A stretch of 64,000 nt of DNA from Variovorax sp. EL159 (GTDB taxonomy: Bacteria > Pseudomonadota > Gammaproteobacteria > Burkholderiales > Burkholderiaceae_C): positions 1,102,272 through 1,166,271 of the forward strand of contig NZ_FMUJ01000001.1 in NCBI RefSeq assembly GCF_900100965.1, written 5' to 3'. How positions within the stretch are numbered: the first letter of the stretch is position 1; every line of letters begins with the position of its first letter. Both the position numbers and the translations under genes were made by a program. Positions 19,291 through 28,159 of the stretch are shown in pieces. A model generated the notes under the pieces. It saw only the letters and a list, made by a program, of their open reading frames with translations, made no database searches and was not told the origin of the DNA.

Positions 19291-19683
19291 TCAACCCCCG
19301 ATGGGAGAGCACAGCTCGACCAGCGTGCCATCGGGGCAACGCACGTACGAGACCACCTGGCCCCACGGCTTGGTGGTCGGCGGCGTCAGCTCCGATGCAC
19401 CGGCGGCCACGGCGCGCTCGTGCGCACCCTTGACGTCGTCGGTCACGAAGCCAAGCTCCATGCCCAGCGGCTTGGCGGATTCCGATGCGGCCACGTGCCC
19501 GTGCGGAAAGTTCGACTCGGCCAGTTCGTGCGCGGCGAACGACAGCGTGGTGTCGCCCGTGATCAGTTCGCCATAGGTGCCCGAGTCGTGGAGAAATTTT
19601 GTCTGGAAACCGAAGGCCCGCTCGAAGAACTGGAGGGACTGGGCCACGTCGGGGACGTAGACGATGGTGTAGCCGAATTTCAT
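19291..19683 (-). CDS. VOC (glyoxalase/bleomycin-resistance) family protein
   Basis: A 130-aa single vicinal-oxygen-chelate domain pair. It begins with KFGYTIVYVPDVAQSLQFFERAFGF, the first beta-alpha-beta module, and repeats the pattern as ELGFVTDDVKGAHERAVAAGA. The C-terminal YVRCPDGTLVELC supplies the final metal-ligand Glu. These proteins bind a divalent metal and act as isomerases, ring-cleaving enzymes or resistance proteins; the specific role is unknown. GAAGG precedes ATG 19683. The downstream membrane-tethered protein may share its transcript. Confidence 0.88.
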   Translation of the reverse strand: MKFGYTIVYVPDVAQSLQFFERAFGFQTKFLHDSGTYGELITGDTTLSFAAHELAESNFPHGHVAASESAKPLGMELGFVTDDVKGAHERAVAAGASELTPPTTKPWGQVVSYVRCPDGTLVELCSPIGG

Positions 19684-20111
19684 GATGAGTACCTTCGATG
19701 CAGGAGTGCGGTGGACGATGGCGGATAGATTCCGCAGAGCTGCACTCTACCCAGAACCCGTGCGAACTCCATCCGAATTCGTCTGCGAAAAGAAGGCGCA
19801 TGCGCCCTGAACATCTTCTTCCTTCTCTGCCTCCCGGCCAACGATGGATTGCGGCCCCCTCGGGCGAATCCGGAGACACGGTCTACCAGCGCAGCGACCG
19901 CGCGGCATTCGCCATTTCTCCCTGCGCCTGGACCCGTTGACCTGGGGTTGAAGCGTCGCAAGTTCCGGGCCTTTCGACCGCTTTTCCTGAAGTGCTTCAT
20001 GAGGCCTTAATCAACTCTTCATGAATTTGGACAGCCGTTTTCGATGCCGATAGATTGCGCGCCGATGCCTCTGCGGGGCATCGACACACAACATCCAACG
20101 GAGACAAATTC
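19684..20111. other. Divergent intergenic region with long-range inverted repeat
   Basis: About 430 bases between the VOC gene (minus) and the CocE-like hydrolase (plus). No ORF here has protein-like composition. The notable content is a perfect 12-base inverted repeat, CTTCATGAATTT at 20017-20028 against AAATTCATGAAG at 20106-20117, the second arm covering the hydrolase start codon. Promoters for both flanking genes must lie here, but I could not place convincing -35/-10 pairs. Confidence 0.6.
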
Positions 20112-20117
20112 ATGAAG
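20017..20117 (+). promoter_or_regulatory. Inverted repeat that could sequester the hydrolase start codon
   Basis: The arms 20017-20028 and 20106-20117 are perfectly complementary over 12 bases. In the transcript they would pair across a loop of about 77 nt and bury the ATG at 20112. Each arm also contains the 8-base palindrome TTCATGAA, so protein binding to DNA is an alternative explanation. Function is inferred only from position. Confidence 0.35.
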
Positions 20118-21998
20118 ATTTCTGCTTGCCGCGGGCTCTGGCCGGCGATGGCATGGTCGGTCGTTCTTGCAGTGGGGCTGAGCGCCTGCGGGGGTGGTGG
20201 TTCGTCGGGCACGGCGATCGTTCCGGTGCCGGTAGCGGTGGGTGGCGGCGCGACACCGCCGCCGCCAGATGCGCCGCCGATCAACGAAGGCACCGTCCGC
20301 AAATGGGGCTACCTCAAGCTGCCCGACGGCAACCGGATGCGCTACACCGTGCTGCTGCCCAGCGCCAAGGGGCCCTTTCCGGTGCTGATCGAGTACGACG
20401 GCTACGGCTCGGGCGTGGTGCCTGATGAGGCGCCTGTCTGGGTGGCCGAAGGCTATGCGGTGGTCGGGCTCAATGTGCCGGGCACGGGATGCTCGAGCGG
20501 CGAAGACCACATCTTCGATGCGACCGTGGGCGCCGCAGGTGCGTTCGCGGTGGAGTGGGCCGCGAAGCGGCCGTGGTCCACCGGCAAGGTCGGCATGGTG
20601 GGCTATTCGTACCCGGGCTACAACCAGTTGTGGGTGGCCGCGCAGCGCCCGGCAGGGCTGGTGGCCATCGCACCGGGCAAAAACGTCACCGACCCGTACC
20701 GCGACGTCGGCTACCCGGGCGGCATCCAGAACGTCGGCTTTCCGGCAGGGTGGTGGGGGCAGTTCCCCGACATCTGGAAATCTTCCGCACAAGACGCCGC
20801 GCACATCGACGGCGACGCCGAGTGCGCGCAGAACGTGCGCGACAACATCGAGAAGATCAAGCGCCCCGACATCGACCTGGTGACGTGGCTCGACAACGAC
20901 CCGCATTACGGTGCGCGCTACGCCAGCAAGAGCGCGATCCTCATTACCGACAGGATCATCATTCCGACGCTGGGCACGCAGTCGTGGCAAGACGAGCAGG
21001 TCGGCCCGCGCATGGGCTACTACGAGGAAACCATCGCGCCCGAGAAGATGTGGCTCATCAGCTCCAACGGGCTGCACGGCACGAGCGACTTTTCCGCCTA
21101 CATGCTCGATGTGCAGCGGCGCTTCTACGCCCACTTCCTCAAGGGCGAGAACAACGGCTTCGAGCGCGAGCCGCACGTGCACCTGCTGCAGGAAATGCAG
21201 GAGACCCAAGGCCCCAGGGGCAGCAAGACACTGGTGCACACCGCCGCCGCCACCTTCGACCGCCTGCCCGTCAAGGCCACGCCCATGCGGCTGTGGCTTC
21301 AGCCCGGTGGCGTGTTGTCGGACACCGCACCGCAAGACGACAAGGTGCCGTCGAGCAGCTATGCCTACCCGGTCGCGAGCCCGCCCGTGAACGACCAGGG
21401 CGCGGGCGGCTGGCCGGCGGTGAGCGACGCCACGGGCCAACTGACCTTCACCACCGGCAAGCTGCCGCAGGACCTGAGCTACTACGGCGAAGGCTCGGTC
21501 GACCTGTGGCTGAGCGCGACGGCGACCGACACCGACGTGCAGGTGAGCCTGTCGGAGGTGCGGCCCGATGGCATGGAGATGTTCGTGCAGCGCGGCTGGC
21601 TGCGTGCCTCGAAGCGGCAGTTGAACGACGCCAAGTCAAGCGTGCTGCGGCCCTGGGGCGACTTCACCGCAGCCACGGTGAAGATGCTCACGCCGGACGA
21701 ACCGACGCTGATGCGGGTGGAGATGCAGAAGTTCGCGCATGTGTTCCGCGCGGGCTCCAGCCTTCGCGTGACGATCGACACGCCTTCGCAGACTGGCTAC
21801 TGGATCTTCGGCAACCGCCAGGACAAGTCGACCAACAGGATCTGGCACGACACCAGGCGGCCATCGAGCATCGTGCTGGGGCATGTGGCGTACCCGCATG
21901 CCAAGAACCTGCCGACCTGCGGCATCGTGCAGCAGCAGCCGTGCCGCAAGAACGAGATCGCGGTGCCGGCGGGCGCGGGGCCGAAGGCGCCGGTGTAG
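20112..21998 (+). CDS. CocE/NonD-type (X-Pro dipeptidyl-peptidase-like) hydrolase lipoprotein
   Basis: A 628-aa predicted lipoprotein: lipobox LSAC with Cys26, then a Gly/Pro-rich linker to about residue 58. The S15 catalytic domain has the nucleophile elbow GYSYPG (Ser166) and NVPGTGCSSG nearby, and a His in SNGLHGTSDF. The C-terminal third (from about GSVDLWLSATATDTDVQVSL) is the jelly-roll PepX_C domain. The family includes cocaine esterase, glutaryl acylases and Xaa-Pro peptidases, so it should cleave an acyl-ester or amide substrate outside the cytoplasmic membrane. GGAGAC lies 8 bases before ATG 20112. It is a single-gene unit. Confidence 0.9.
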   Translation: MKISACRGLWPAMAWSVVLAVGLSACGGGGSSGTAIVPVPVAVGGGATPPPPDAPPINEGTVRKWGYLKLPDGNRMRYTVLLPSAKGPFPVLIEYDGYGSGVVPDEAPVWVAEGYAVVGLNVPGTGCSSGEDHIFDATVGAAGAFAVEWAAKRPWSTGKVGMVGYSYPGYNQLWVAAQRPAGLVAIAPGKNVTDPYRDVGYPGGIQNVGFPAGWWGQFPDIWKSSAQDAAHIDGDAECAQNVRDNIEKIKRPDIDLVTWLDNDPHYGARYASKSAILITDRIIIPTLGTQSWQDEQVGPRMGYYEETIAPEKMWLISSNGLHGTSDFSAYMLDVQRRFYAHFLKGENNGFEREPHVHLLQEMQETQGPRGSKTLVHTAAATFDRLPVKATPMRLWLQPGGVLSDTAPQDDKVPSSSYAYPVASPPVNDQGAGGWPAVSDATGQLTFTTGKLPQDLSYYGEGSVDLWLSATATDTDVQVSLSEVRPDGMEMFVQRGWLRASKRQLNDAKSSVLRPWGDFTAATVKMLTPDEPTLMRVEMQKFAHVFRAGSSLRVTIDTPSQTGYWIFGNRQDKSTNRIWHDTRRPSSIVLGHVAYPHAKNLPTCGIVQQQPCRKNEIAVPAGAGPKAPV

Positions 21999-22012
21999 TT
22001 AGTTGCGGTGAA

Positions 22013-22039
22013 ATCCGGCGCTGCGGCTCGGCGCCGGAT
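22013..22039. terminator. Hairpin between convergent genes
   Basis: ATCCGGCG at 22013-22020 pairs perfectly with CGCCGGAT at 22032-22039 around an 11-base loop, between the convergent hydrolase (ends 21998) and DUF427 gene (ends 22063). There is no long T tract on either side, so it would be a weak bidirectional terminator or an mRNA 3'-end stabiliser. Confidence 0.45.
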
Positions 22040-22062
22040 GAACAGTTGGGGACGGGAGGCGG

Positions 22063-22452
22063 CTAGGCCACCCGCTCCTCAATGGGCCCCACGCGATCGG
22101 GATAGAACGCCACGTGGTCCTTGATCTGCGCGACCGGGTCGTAGGGCGACTCGTAGGTCCATACCGCATTCACCGAGCGTTCGCCGCCGGCCGGAATGCT
22201 GTAGTAGTTGCATTCGCCCTTGTACGGGCAGTAGGTTGCATGCGACGTGCGCTCCAGCCACGACATCTTCACGTCTTTGCGGGGGATGTAGTGCACGGTG
22301 CCGAAGTGCGCTTCGCGCAGCGTCAGCGCGTCGCGGGTGTCGGCGATGACGAGGCCGCCGACCGAGACCACCACACGCAGCGGGTTGCGCGCGATGGTGA
22401 TCGGGTGATCGGGGCCAGGGGTCTTGATGGTGCGTTCGGGCGTGGCGAACAT
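22063..22452 (-). CDS. DUF427 domain protein
   Basis: A 129-aa protein matching the DUF427 pattern: VVVSVGGLVIADTRDALTLREA, then YYIPRKDV-type and SHATYCPYKGECNYYSI (the Tyr-Cys-Pro-Lys-Gly block) and AVWTYESPY near the end. It forms a compact beta barrel in known structures; the function is not established. ATG 22452 has AAGGAG 7 bases upstream; the TTG two codons earlier is too close to that site. Single-gene unit convergent with the hydrolase. Confidence 0.9.
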   Translation of the reverse strand: MFATPERTIKTPGPDHPITIARNPLRVVVSVGGLVIADTRDALTLREAHFGTVHYIPRKDVKMSWLERTSHATYCPYKGECNYYSIPAGGERSVNAVWTYESPYDPVAQIKDHVAFYPDRVGPIEERVA

Positions 22453-22816
22453 GGGCAAGCTCCTTCAGCAGGTCGATGTGACGCAAGAATCGGCGGATGC
22501 GCATCTTGCCGCGATGTCGTGGCGGTTTGAAGTCCCCCCGGAATCGGCATGCTCGCGAAGTGGTTAACGGGCCGACCTCATCGGAAGGGCTCTGGAAGCC
22601 TTTCAGCCTCATTTCTCCCTGTGCAGACGCATCTGAATTCGGGATGGGCCACGTGGCCGCATTCGATGTAATGCTTCAGTATGTAAGAGGTGTCGAAATT
22701 CTCGAAAGGCCGCTGCACCAAGGCACACCCCGGCCCGATCGGGGCCACGCGGCAGGGCAGAGCGGGAACGGTGATAAAACTTCGCGCGCCCCACCCGTGC
22801 CCATCGAAAGACCGAA
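22453..22816. other. Divergent intergenic region
   Basis: About 360 bases between the DUF427 gene (minus) and the Bug receptor gene (plus). I see no protein-like ORF, RNA gene or repeat. Promoters for both flanking genes are expected here. Confidence 0.5.
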
Positions 22817-23785
22817 GTGAAGAAGTACAAGCTCGCCACCTTCCTGCTCGCCAGCCTGTTCGCCGTTGGCGCCGGTGCGCAGGCGTGGCCCTCGAAGCCC
22901 GTGCGCGTGATCGTGCCCGCGCCGGCCGGCAGTTCGCTCGACCTGATCGCCCGCACGCTGGCCGACCGGCTGCGCGTGATGTGGAAGCAGCCGGTGGTGA
23001 TCGAGACAAAGGCCGGCGCCGGTGGCCTGATCGGCATGGACACGGTCGCCAAGGCGCCGCACGACGGCTACACGCTGGGCATCGGCTTCAACGGGCCGAT
23101 TGCCTTCGGCCCCTACATGTACGCCCACATGCCCTATGCGCCGGCGCGTGACCTCGTGCCCATCGTGCTCACGACCTCGCAGCCCAACGTGCTGGCGGTG
23201 CCGGCCGGCAATCCGGCGAACACGCTGCCCGAGTTCGTGGCCTGGGCGAAGAAAGAAGGCAACCGGTTCAGCTATGCATCGGTCGGCGCGGGCAGTTCGT
23301 CGCACCTGACGATGGAACTGCTTCGCAACGTGGCGGGCATCGAGGCGGTGCATGTGCCGTATTCGGGCTCGCCGCCCGCGGGGCTGTCGGTGGCGGCGGG
23401 CGACACGCAGGCGCTGTTCACCGTCGCGCCCGCGTTGCTGCCGCTGATCCAGGGCCATCGCGTGAAGCTGATCGCGGTCACCAGCGCCACACGCTCCGAG
23501 CTGATGAAAGACCTGCCGACGGTGGCCGAGTCCGGCTACCCGGGCTTCGAGTCATTGGCGTGGAACGGCTTCTTCACCGCCAGCGGCACGCCGCCCGAGG
23601 TGGTGCGGCGCATCAACGCCGACGTCAACACCGTGCTGCAGGAGCCCGCCGTGCGCGAACTGCTGGCCAACCAGGGGCTGGTGCCGGGCGGCGGTTCGCC
23701 GGAAGAGTTCCGGACCTTCATCGACAGCGAGGGCCGCAAGTGGGGCGCGATCATCGCCAAGGTCGGCATACGGCTCGACCGGTGA
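22817..23785 (+). CDS. Bug-family periplasmic substrate-binding protein
   Basis: A 322-aa tripartite-tricarboxylate-type receptor. Signal peptide residues 1-22 (AVGAGA then QAWPSKPVR), followed by the family hallmarks VIVPAPAGSSLDLIARTLADRL, ETKAGAGGLIGMDTVAKAP and GNPANTLPEFVAWAKKEG. Such receptors bind carboxylates, nicotinate, amino acids or similar in a closed cleft. No TctA/TctB membrane genes are near, as is common for the greatly expanded Bug family in Burkholderiales. The start is GTG at 22817. It may share a transcript with the nitrobindin-like gene 33 bases downstream. Confidence 0.92.
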   Translation: MKKYKLATFLLASLFAVGAGAQAWPSKPVRVIVPAPAGSSLDLIARTLADRLRVMWKQPVVIETKAGAGGLIGMDTVAKAPHDGYTLGIGFNGPIAFGPYMYAHMPYAPARDLVPIVLTTSQPNVLAVPAGNPANTLPEFVAWAKKEGNRFSYASVGAGSSSHLTMELLRNVAGIEAVHVPYSGSPPAGLSVAAGDTQALFTVAPALLPLIQGHRVKLIAVTSATRSELMKDLPTVAESGYPGFESLAWNGFFTASGTPPEVVRRINADVNTVLQEPAVRELLANQGLVPGGGSPEEFRTFIDSEGRKWGAIIAKVGIRLDR

Positions 23786-23818
23786 TACTTCGGGCGCCCG
23801 AATTTTCAGGAGGACCCC

Positions 23819-24484
23819 ATGAGTGAATATCCCGCCGACATCTACACCGAAGCCGAGCCCGACCCGTACACGCTGAACAACCTGGGCCCGCTGACCGGCC
23901 TGGCCGGCATCTGGACCAGCGCCGCCGGCAAGGACGTCGCGCCCAAGGCCGAGGGCCCCGAAACCTCGACGTACATCGAGCACGCCGAGTTCCAGCCCAT
24001 CGACGCGCAGACCAATGGGCCGCAGATCTTCTACGGGCTGCGCTATCACGTGCGCATCGTCAAGCCGGACGAGGTCGAGAGCTTTCACGACCAGGTCGGC
24101 TACTGGCTGTGGGAGGCCGCAACGGGCACGGTGATCCAGACGCTGTCGATCCCGCGCGGGCAGACCGCGATGGCCATGGGGCACACGACGGCCGATGCCA
24201 AGTCGTTCAAGCTCGAAGCGGTGCGCGGCGCCGAGACCAACGGCATCCTGTCGAACCCCTTTCTCGAACACGCGTTCAAGACGCTGCGCTACAACATCGC
24301 CGTGACGATCAACGACGACGGCAGCTGGTCGTACGAGCAAGAGACCCTGCTGAGCGTTCTGGGCAAGCCCGAGCCCTTCCGCCACACCGACCGCAACACG
24401 CTGCGCAAGATCGGCGAGCCCACGCCGAACCCGACCGCACGCGCCGCAATGGCGGCCGAGGCGGAAGAAAAAGCCAAGGCCTGA
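23819..24484 (+). CDS. Nitrobindin-like heme-binding beta-barrel (FABP-type) protein
   Basis: A 221-aa cytoplasmic protein. LGPLTGLAGIWTS (residues about 22-34) resembles the G-x-W opening of nitrobindin/FABP-like barrels, and the barrel strands follow (YGLRYHVRI, YWLWEAATGTVIQTLSIPRG). A His near the C-terminus in PFRHTDRNTLRKI is a possible heme ligand, as in nitrobindins, but this is inference. The protein ends in an Ala/Glu/Lys-rich tail. AGGAGGA lies directly upstream of ATG 23819. It follows the Bug receptor on the same strand. Confidence 0.8.
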   Translation: MSEYPADIYTEAEPDPYTLNNLGPLTGLAGIWTSAAGKDVAPKAEGPETSTYIEHAEFQPIDAQTNGPQIFYGLRYHVRIVKPDEVESFHDQVGYWLWEAATGTVIQTLSIPRGQTAMAMGHTTADAKSFKLEAVRGAETNGILSNPFLEHAFKTLRYNIAVTINDDGSWSYEQETLLSVLGKPEPFRHTDRNTLRKIGEPTPNPTARAAMAAEAEEKAKA

Positions 24485-24507
24485 CCCGCACGGGATGTGG
24501 ACGCGGC

Positions 24508-25653
24508 CTACGCGAGCGCCGCCTTCACATCGGCATGAAACTTCGCTGAGCAGAACTCGGTGGCCCCGAAATACAGCGAAGACTGCGTACCGCTGGCCAG
24601 CGTCGATTGCGCCGACACGCCGAGCGCGAAGTCTTCGTCGAGCGCACCCCAGAACGACGCGACGTTCTTGCGCCAGTAGTTGATCGACTTCTCCGTCTTC
24701 GGCAACTCGGGAATCAGCGTGCTTGCGATCACGCGCGAGCGGCCTGGCGACTCGGGCAGCACCGTGAAGGCATTGGCATGGTCGCCTTCGTGCAGGATGA
24801 AGGTGGCCGGGAAGAAGTAATAAATGATGTTCGAGTGCGGCCCCACGCGCCATTCGTGCCGTGGCTGCGCGCGCAGCCCTTCGATGCTGCGCTTGGGCAG
24901 GAACAGGCGCTGGTGCTGGCGGTCGTGGTCGGCCATCAGCAGGTTGTCGTAGAACAGCGCCGCGATGCTGTTGCGGTGCGCGTACTGGAAGTGATAAGTC
25001 TCCAGGTTGGCCTCGAACGGAATCTTCCAGTTGGCTGCGTTGTCGAAGGCGTGTTCATGAAACGGCACCCAGCTGTCGTAGCCCCAGGCGCGCAGGTCGG
25101 TGCCGAAGCGGCCGAGCCAGGTGTCGATGTCGAGCGTGGCGCTTTCGCCTTCGGCCAGCACGCGCGGAATGGCCCAGGCAAAGCCCAATGCCTCGGCCAC
25201 CGGCACGCGCGCCAGGCTGCAGTTTGATGTGGGCGCATGCGGAAAGTCGTCGCCCGAGGGGCGGCCGCGCAGCGTGCCGTCGAGCCCGTAGGTCCAGCTG
25301 TGGTACGGGCAGATCAGGGCGCGCTGGCTGGAGAGGCCGGCCGCCTTCAGCCGTGCGCCGCGATGCCGGCAGGCGTTGACGAAGCCGTTGAGCTTGCCGT
25401 CCTGCCCGCGCACCAGCACCAGCGGCAGGCCGGCCACGTCGATGGCGAAAGAGTCGCCGGGCTTCGCGAGCGATGCCGAAGGGCGCAGCGCCAGCGGGTA
25501 GCGGCGGAAGATGCGCTCGACTTCGCGCGCGTGGCGTTCGGGGTCGAGGTAGCGCGACACCGGGCTGATGCTGGGCGCGCCGCGTTCGCTGCCGCCGGCT
25601 TCGATGAGCGCGAGCGCGCGCTCGATCAAGGCGATCTGTTCTTCAATCTGCAT
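24508..25653 (-). CDS. Rieske non-heme iron oxygenase, alpha subunit
   Basis: A 381-aa ring-hydroxylating-type oxygenase. The Rieske 2Fe-2S site is CRH (Cys95, His97) and CPYHSW (Cys115, His118). The mononuclear iron site is visible as NLETYHFQYAH (His221, His226), with a carboxylate expected in the FWGALDEDF region. The substrate is likely an aromatic or alkyl-amine compound, but no reductase, ferredoxin or beta-subunit gene is adjacent. GGAGA precedes ATG 25653. It converges with the nitrobindin-like gene, and the LysR gene lies behind it on the same strand. Confidence 0.92.
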   Translation of the reverse strand: MQIEEQIALIERALALIEAGGSERGAPSISPVSRYLDPERHAREVERIFRRYPLALRPSASLAKPGDSFAIDVAGLPLVLVRGQDGKLNGFVNACRHRGARLKAAGLSSQRALICPYHSWTYGLDGTLRGRPSGDDFPHAPTSNCSLARVPVAEALGFAWAIPRVLAEGESATLDIDTWLGRFGTDLRAWGYDSWVPFHEHAFDNAANWKIPFEANLETYHFQYAHRNSIAALFYDNLLMADHDRQHQRLFLPKRSIEGLRAQPRHEWRVGPHSNIIYYFFPATFILHEGDHANAFTVLPESPGRSRVIASTLIPELPKTEKSINYWRKNVASFWGALDEDFALGVSAQSTLASGTQSSLYFGATEFCSAKFHADVKAALA

Positions 25654-25752
25654 GCACTGTCTCCGTCGTTCTTGTGGGTTGCCTGCGTGCCATCGTGGGG
25701 CACGGGACATTATTGCGGCGGGCCCGCATGGGCCCTACACAAGCCGTGTGCT

Positions 25753-26670
25753 TCAGTCGAGCTTCAGCGTGCCCAGCCGTTCGACGATCAGGTCGTGCAG
25801 CGTCTGCGCCGCCACTGAAAGACTGCCTTCGCGGCGCTGCACCAGGTACACGGTGCGCGTCAGCGCGGGCAGCGGCAACGGGCGCGTGGCCAGCGTTTCG
25901 CGGCGAAAGTGGAACAGCGTGAGCGCCGGCACCACGCTGATGCCCAGCCCCGCCTCGACCAGCCCCATGACGGTGGCCAGGTGCTCCACCTCGAACACCG
26001 CGTTGAGCCGCTGCGGATGCAGCGCCACGTCGAGCGCCTGCCGCACGCTGCTGTTGCGCGCCATCTGGATGAAGGGCCAGGGCGCGATCTTCTTCACCGT
26101 CAGGCGTGGCTCGTGCGCCAGTGGATGGTCGGCGCGGCACACGAGGTGAAAGCGGTCGGTGCACAGCTTGCGCGCGCGCAGGTCGCTGTCGGCCGATGCG
26201 CCCGCGCCCGAGGCCGCCAGCGCAAAGTCGGCCTGCCCGTTGCGCACCAGCGCAATGCAGGCGTCGGACAACGCATCGTCGAGGTCGACGCGGATGCCCG
26301 GCCACGCCTGCATGAATTCCGCGAACACGGCGGGCAGCCAACCGGCCGCGAGCGAGGGCAGGGCGGCCACGCGCACGCGGCCCTTGCGCCGCTCCACATG
26401 GTCGGCCAGGTCGCCCATCGCGCTGCCCATGTCGTCGAGCAGGCGGCGCGCCGAGCCTTCGAACAAGCGGCCTTCGGGCGTGAGCTGCACGCTGCGCGTG
26501 TCGCGGTCGAACAGGCGCGTGCCGACCGTGTCTTCGAGCGTGCGGATCAGCGCGCTGAAGGCGGGCTGCGACAGATGGCTGGCCTGCGCGGCCCGCGTGA
26601 AGTTGCGGTGCTCGGCCAGCGCCAGAAAGGCGCGCAGTTGCCGGGTAGAGAGGTCGGGCGTCTTTCGCAT
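25753..26670 (-). CDS. LysR-family transcriptional regulator
   Basis: A 305-aa LTTR: winged HTH at residues 5-65 (LRAFLALAEHRNFTRAAQASHLSQPAFSALIRTLE) and a type 2 periplasmic-binding-like effector domain from about 90. ATG 26670 was chosen as the HTH begins right after it; longer in-frame sequence upstream is not family-like. It is divergent from the AtuA pair, with 88 bases between start codons, the classical LysR target arrangement, so it probably activates that catabolic unit. A 7-base inverted repeat in the gap (26688-26720) is a candidate binding site. Confidence 0.92.
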   Translation of the reverse strand: MRKTPDLSTRQLRAFLALAEHRNFTRAAQASHLSQPAFSALIRTLEDTVGTRLFDRDTRSVQLTPEGRLFEGSARRLLDDMGSAMGDLADHVERRKGRVRVAALPSLAAGWLPAVFAEFMQAWPGIRVDLDDALSDACIALVRNGQADFALAASGAGASADSDLRARKLCTDRFHLVCRADHPLAHEPRLTVKKIAPWPFIQMARNSSVRQALDVALHPQRLNAVFEVEHLATVMGLVEAGLGISVVPALTLFHFRRETLATRPLPLPALTRTVYLVQRREGSLSVAAQTLHDLIVERLGTLKLD

Positions 26671-26687
26671 CGCGCTGCCTTTGTTAT

Positions 26688-26720
26688 TTGAAAACCAGAT
26701 CAATCGATCCAGATTTTCAA
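26688..26720. promoter_or_regulatory. Candidate LysR operator between the LysR and AtuA genes
   Basis: TTGAAAA (26688-26694) and TTTTCAA (26714-26720) form a perfect 7-base inverted repeat with a 19-base spacer that itself contains GATC-AATC-GATC. The position in an 88-base divergent gap suits a LysR recognition and activation site pair. No direct proof. Confidence 0.4.
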
Positions 26721-26758
26721 TTTTACGGATGACGGGTGCCTGCCTACAGTGCACGGCA

Positions 26759-28159
26759 ATGAATTCCAATGAATCGCCCAGGCTGTTGATCGGATGCGCC
26801 GCCGGCTTCTCGGGCGACCGCACCGACGCGGCCGGCCCGGTGGTCGACACGCTCATCGCGCGGCTGCGCAGCGGCCCCGAAGGCCAGAGCGCCTTCTTGA
26901 TTTTCGAGACGCTGGCCGAGCGCACGCTGGCGCTGGCACAACTGCGTCGCCGCGACAACCCCGAAGCCGGCTACGAGCCATTGCTCGACGCGATGCTGCG
27001 CCCCGTGCTCGCGCGCTGCCTGGCGCATGGCATCCGCATCGTGAGCAATTTCGGCGCCGCCAACCCGCGCGCCGCGGCCCGGCACATCGCCCGCATGGCG
27101 CGCGAGCTGGGGGGCGACGCGCCACGCATCGCCGTGGTGGAGGGCGATGACCTTTCCGGCCCCGAACACCGCGCGATGCTGCACGAAGCACTCGGCGCGC
27201 AGATGGACGGCCTGCGCGTGGTCAGCGCCAATGCGTACATCGGCGCCGAGCCGATTGCCGCCGCGCTCGATGCCGGCGCGCAGATCGTCGTGTGCGGCCG
27301 CGTGGCCGACCCGTCGCTGACCGTGGGGCCGGCCATGTCGCACTTCGGCTGGCGCACCGACGATTGGGACCGACTGGGCCGCGCCACCATGGCGGGCCAC
27401 CTGCTCGAATGCGGCGCGCAGGTGTGCGGCGGCTACTTCGCCGACCCCGGCTACAAGGACGTGTCCGGCCTGGAGGCGGTGGGCTTTCCCATCGCCGAGA
27501 TCGATGCCGATGGCGGCTGCGTCATCGGCAAGTCCGAGGGGACCGGCGGGCTCGTGAGCGAAGCCACGGTGAAGGAGCAGTTGCTCTACGAAGTGCACGA
27601 CCCCGCCGCCTACCTCACGCCCGACGTGATCGCGGACATCGCCGATGCCGAGGTGCGCGCGTTGCCCGATGTCGAAGGTGCCGACCGTGTCGAGCTGTCG
27701 GGTGTGCGCGGCCATGCGCGGCCGGACCGCTACAAGGTCAATGTCTGCCACGAAGGCGGCTGGCTGGCCGAGGGAGAGATTTCTTATGCTGGCCCTCGCG
27801 CCGAATCGCGTGCGCGCCTTGCGGCCGATGTGCTGCGCAAGCGCCTCGATGGCCTGGCGCTGCGCGTCGATCTGATCGGCGCCTTGAGCATCCTCGGCGA
27901 CGACGCCGGCCGTGCGCTGGCAAGCCTGCCCGACGCGGGGCTGCGCGACGTGCGCCTGCGCGTCGCCGCCACGCATGGCGATCGCGCACAGGCCGAGCGG
28001 CTGGCGCGCGAAGTCATGGCGCTCTACACCTGCGGGCCGGCGGGTGGCGGCGGCGTGCGTACTGCGCTCACGCCCCGGCTCAACACGCTCTCTTGCCTGC
28101 TGCCGCGCGACGCTGTGCCGGTGCGCTTCGAGCTGCTCGACGCGGAGGCGCTGGCATGA
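26759..28159 (+). CDS. AtuA-family (DUF1446) acyclic terpene utilisation protein
   Basis: A 466-aa AtuA/DUF1446 protein: it starts LLIGCAAGFSGDRTDAAGPVV, with the Gly-rich motif typical of this family, and holds SNFGAANPRAAARHIARMA, DAGAQIVVCGRVADPSLTVGP and YADPGYKDV-like stretches (FADPGYKDVSGLEAVGFP). The family is linked to catabolism of acyclic terpenes and other branched acyl-CoA compounds, with an uncertain enzymatic role. Start ATG 26759 lies 88 bases from the divergent LysR gene. Its stop overlaps the next start (ATGA). Confidence 0.9.
   Translation: MNSNESPRLLIGCAAGFSGDRTDAAGPVVDTLIARLRSGPEGQSAFLIFETLAERTLALAQLRRRDNPEAGYEPLLDAMLRPVLARCLAHGIRIVSNFGAANPRAAARHIARMARELGGDAPRIAVVEGDDLSGPEHRAMLHEALGAQMDGLRVVSANAYIGAEPIAAALDAGAQIVVCGRVADPSLTVGPAMSHFGWRTDDWDRLGRATMAGHLLECGAQVCGGYFADPGYKDVSGLEAVGFPIAEIDADGGCVIGKSEGTGGLVSEATVKEQLLYEVHDPAAYLTPDVIADIADAEVRALPDVEGADRVELSGVRGHARPDRYKVNVCHEGGWLAEGEISYAGPRAESRARLAADVLRKRLDGLALRVDLIGALSILGDDAGRALASLPDAGLRDVRLRVAATHGDRAQAERLAREVMALYTCGPAGGGGVRTALTPRLNTLSCLLPRDAVPVRFELLDAEALA

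Noticed and set aside
19680..20000. A 106-residue minus-strand ORF upstream of the VOC gene
   Set aside because: Arg-rich composition without domain features or ribosome site; more likely the divergent promoter region.
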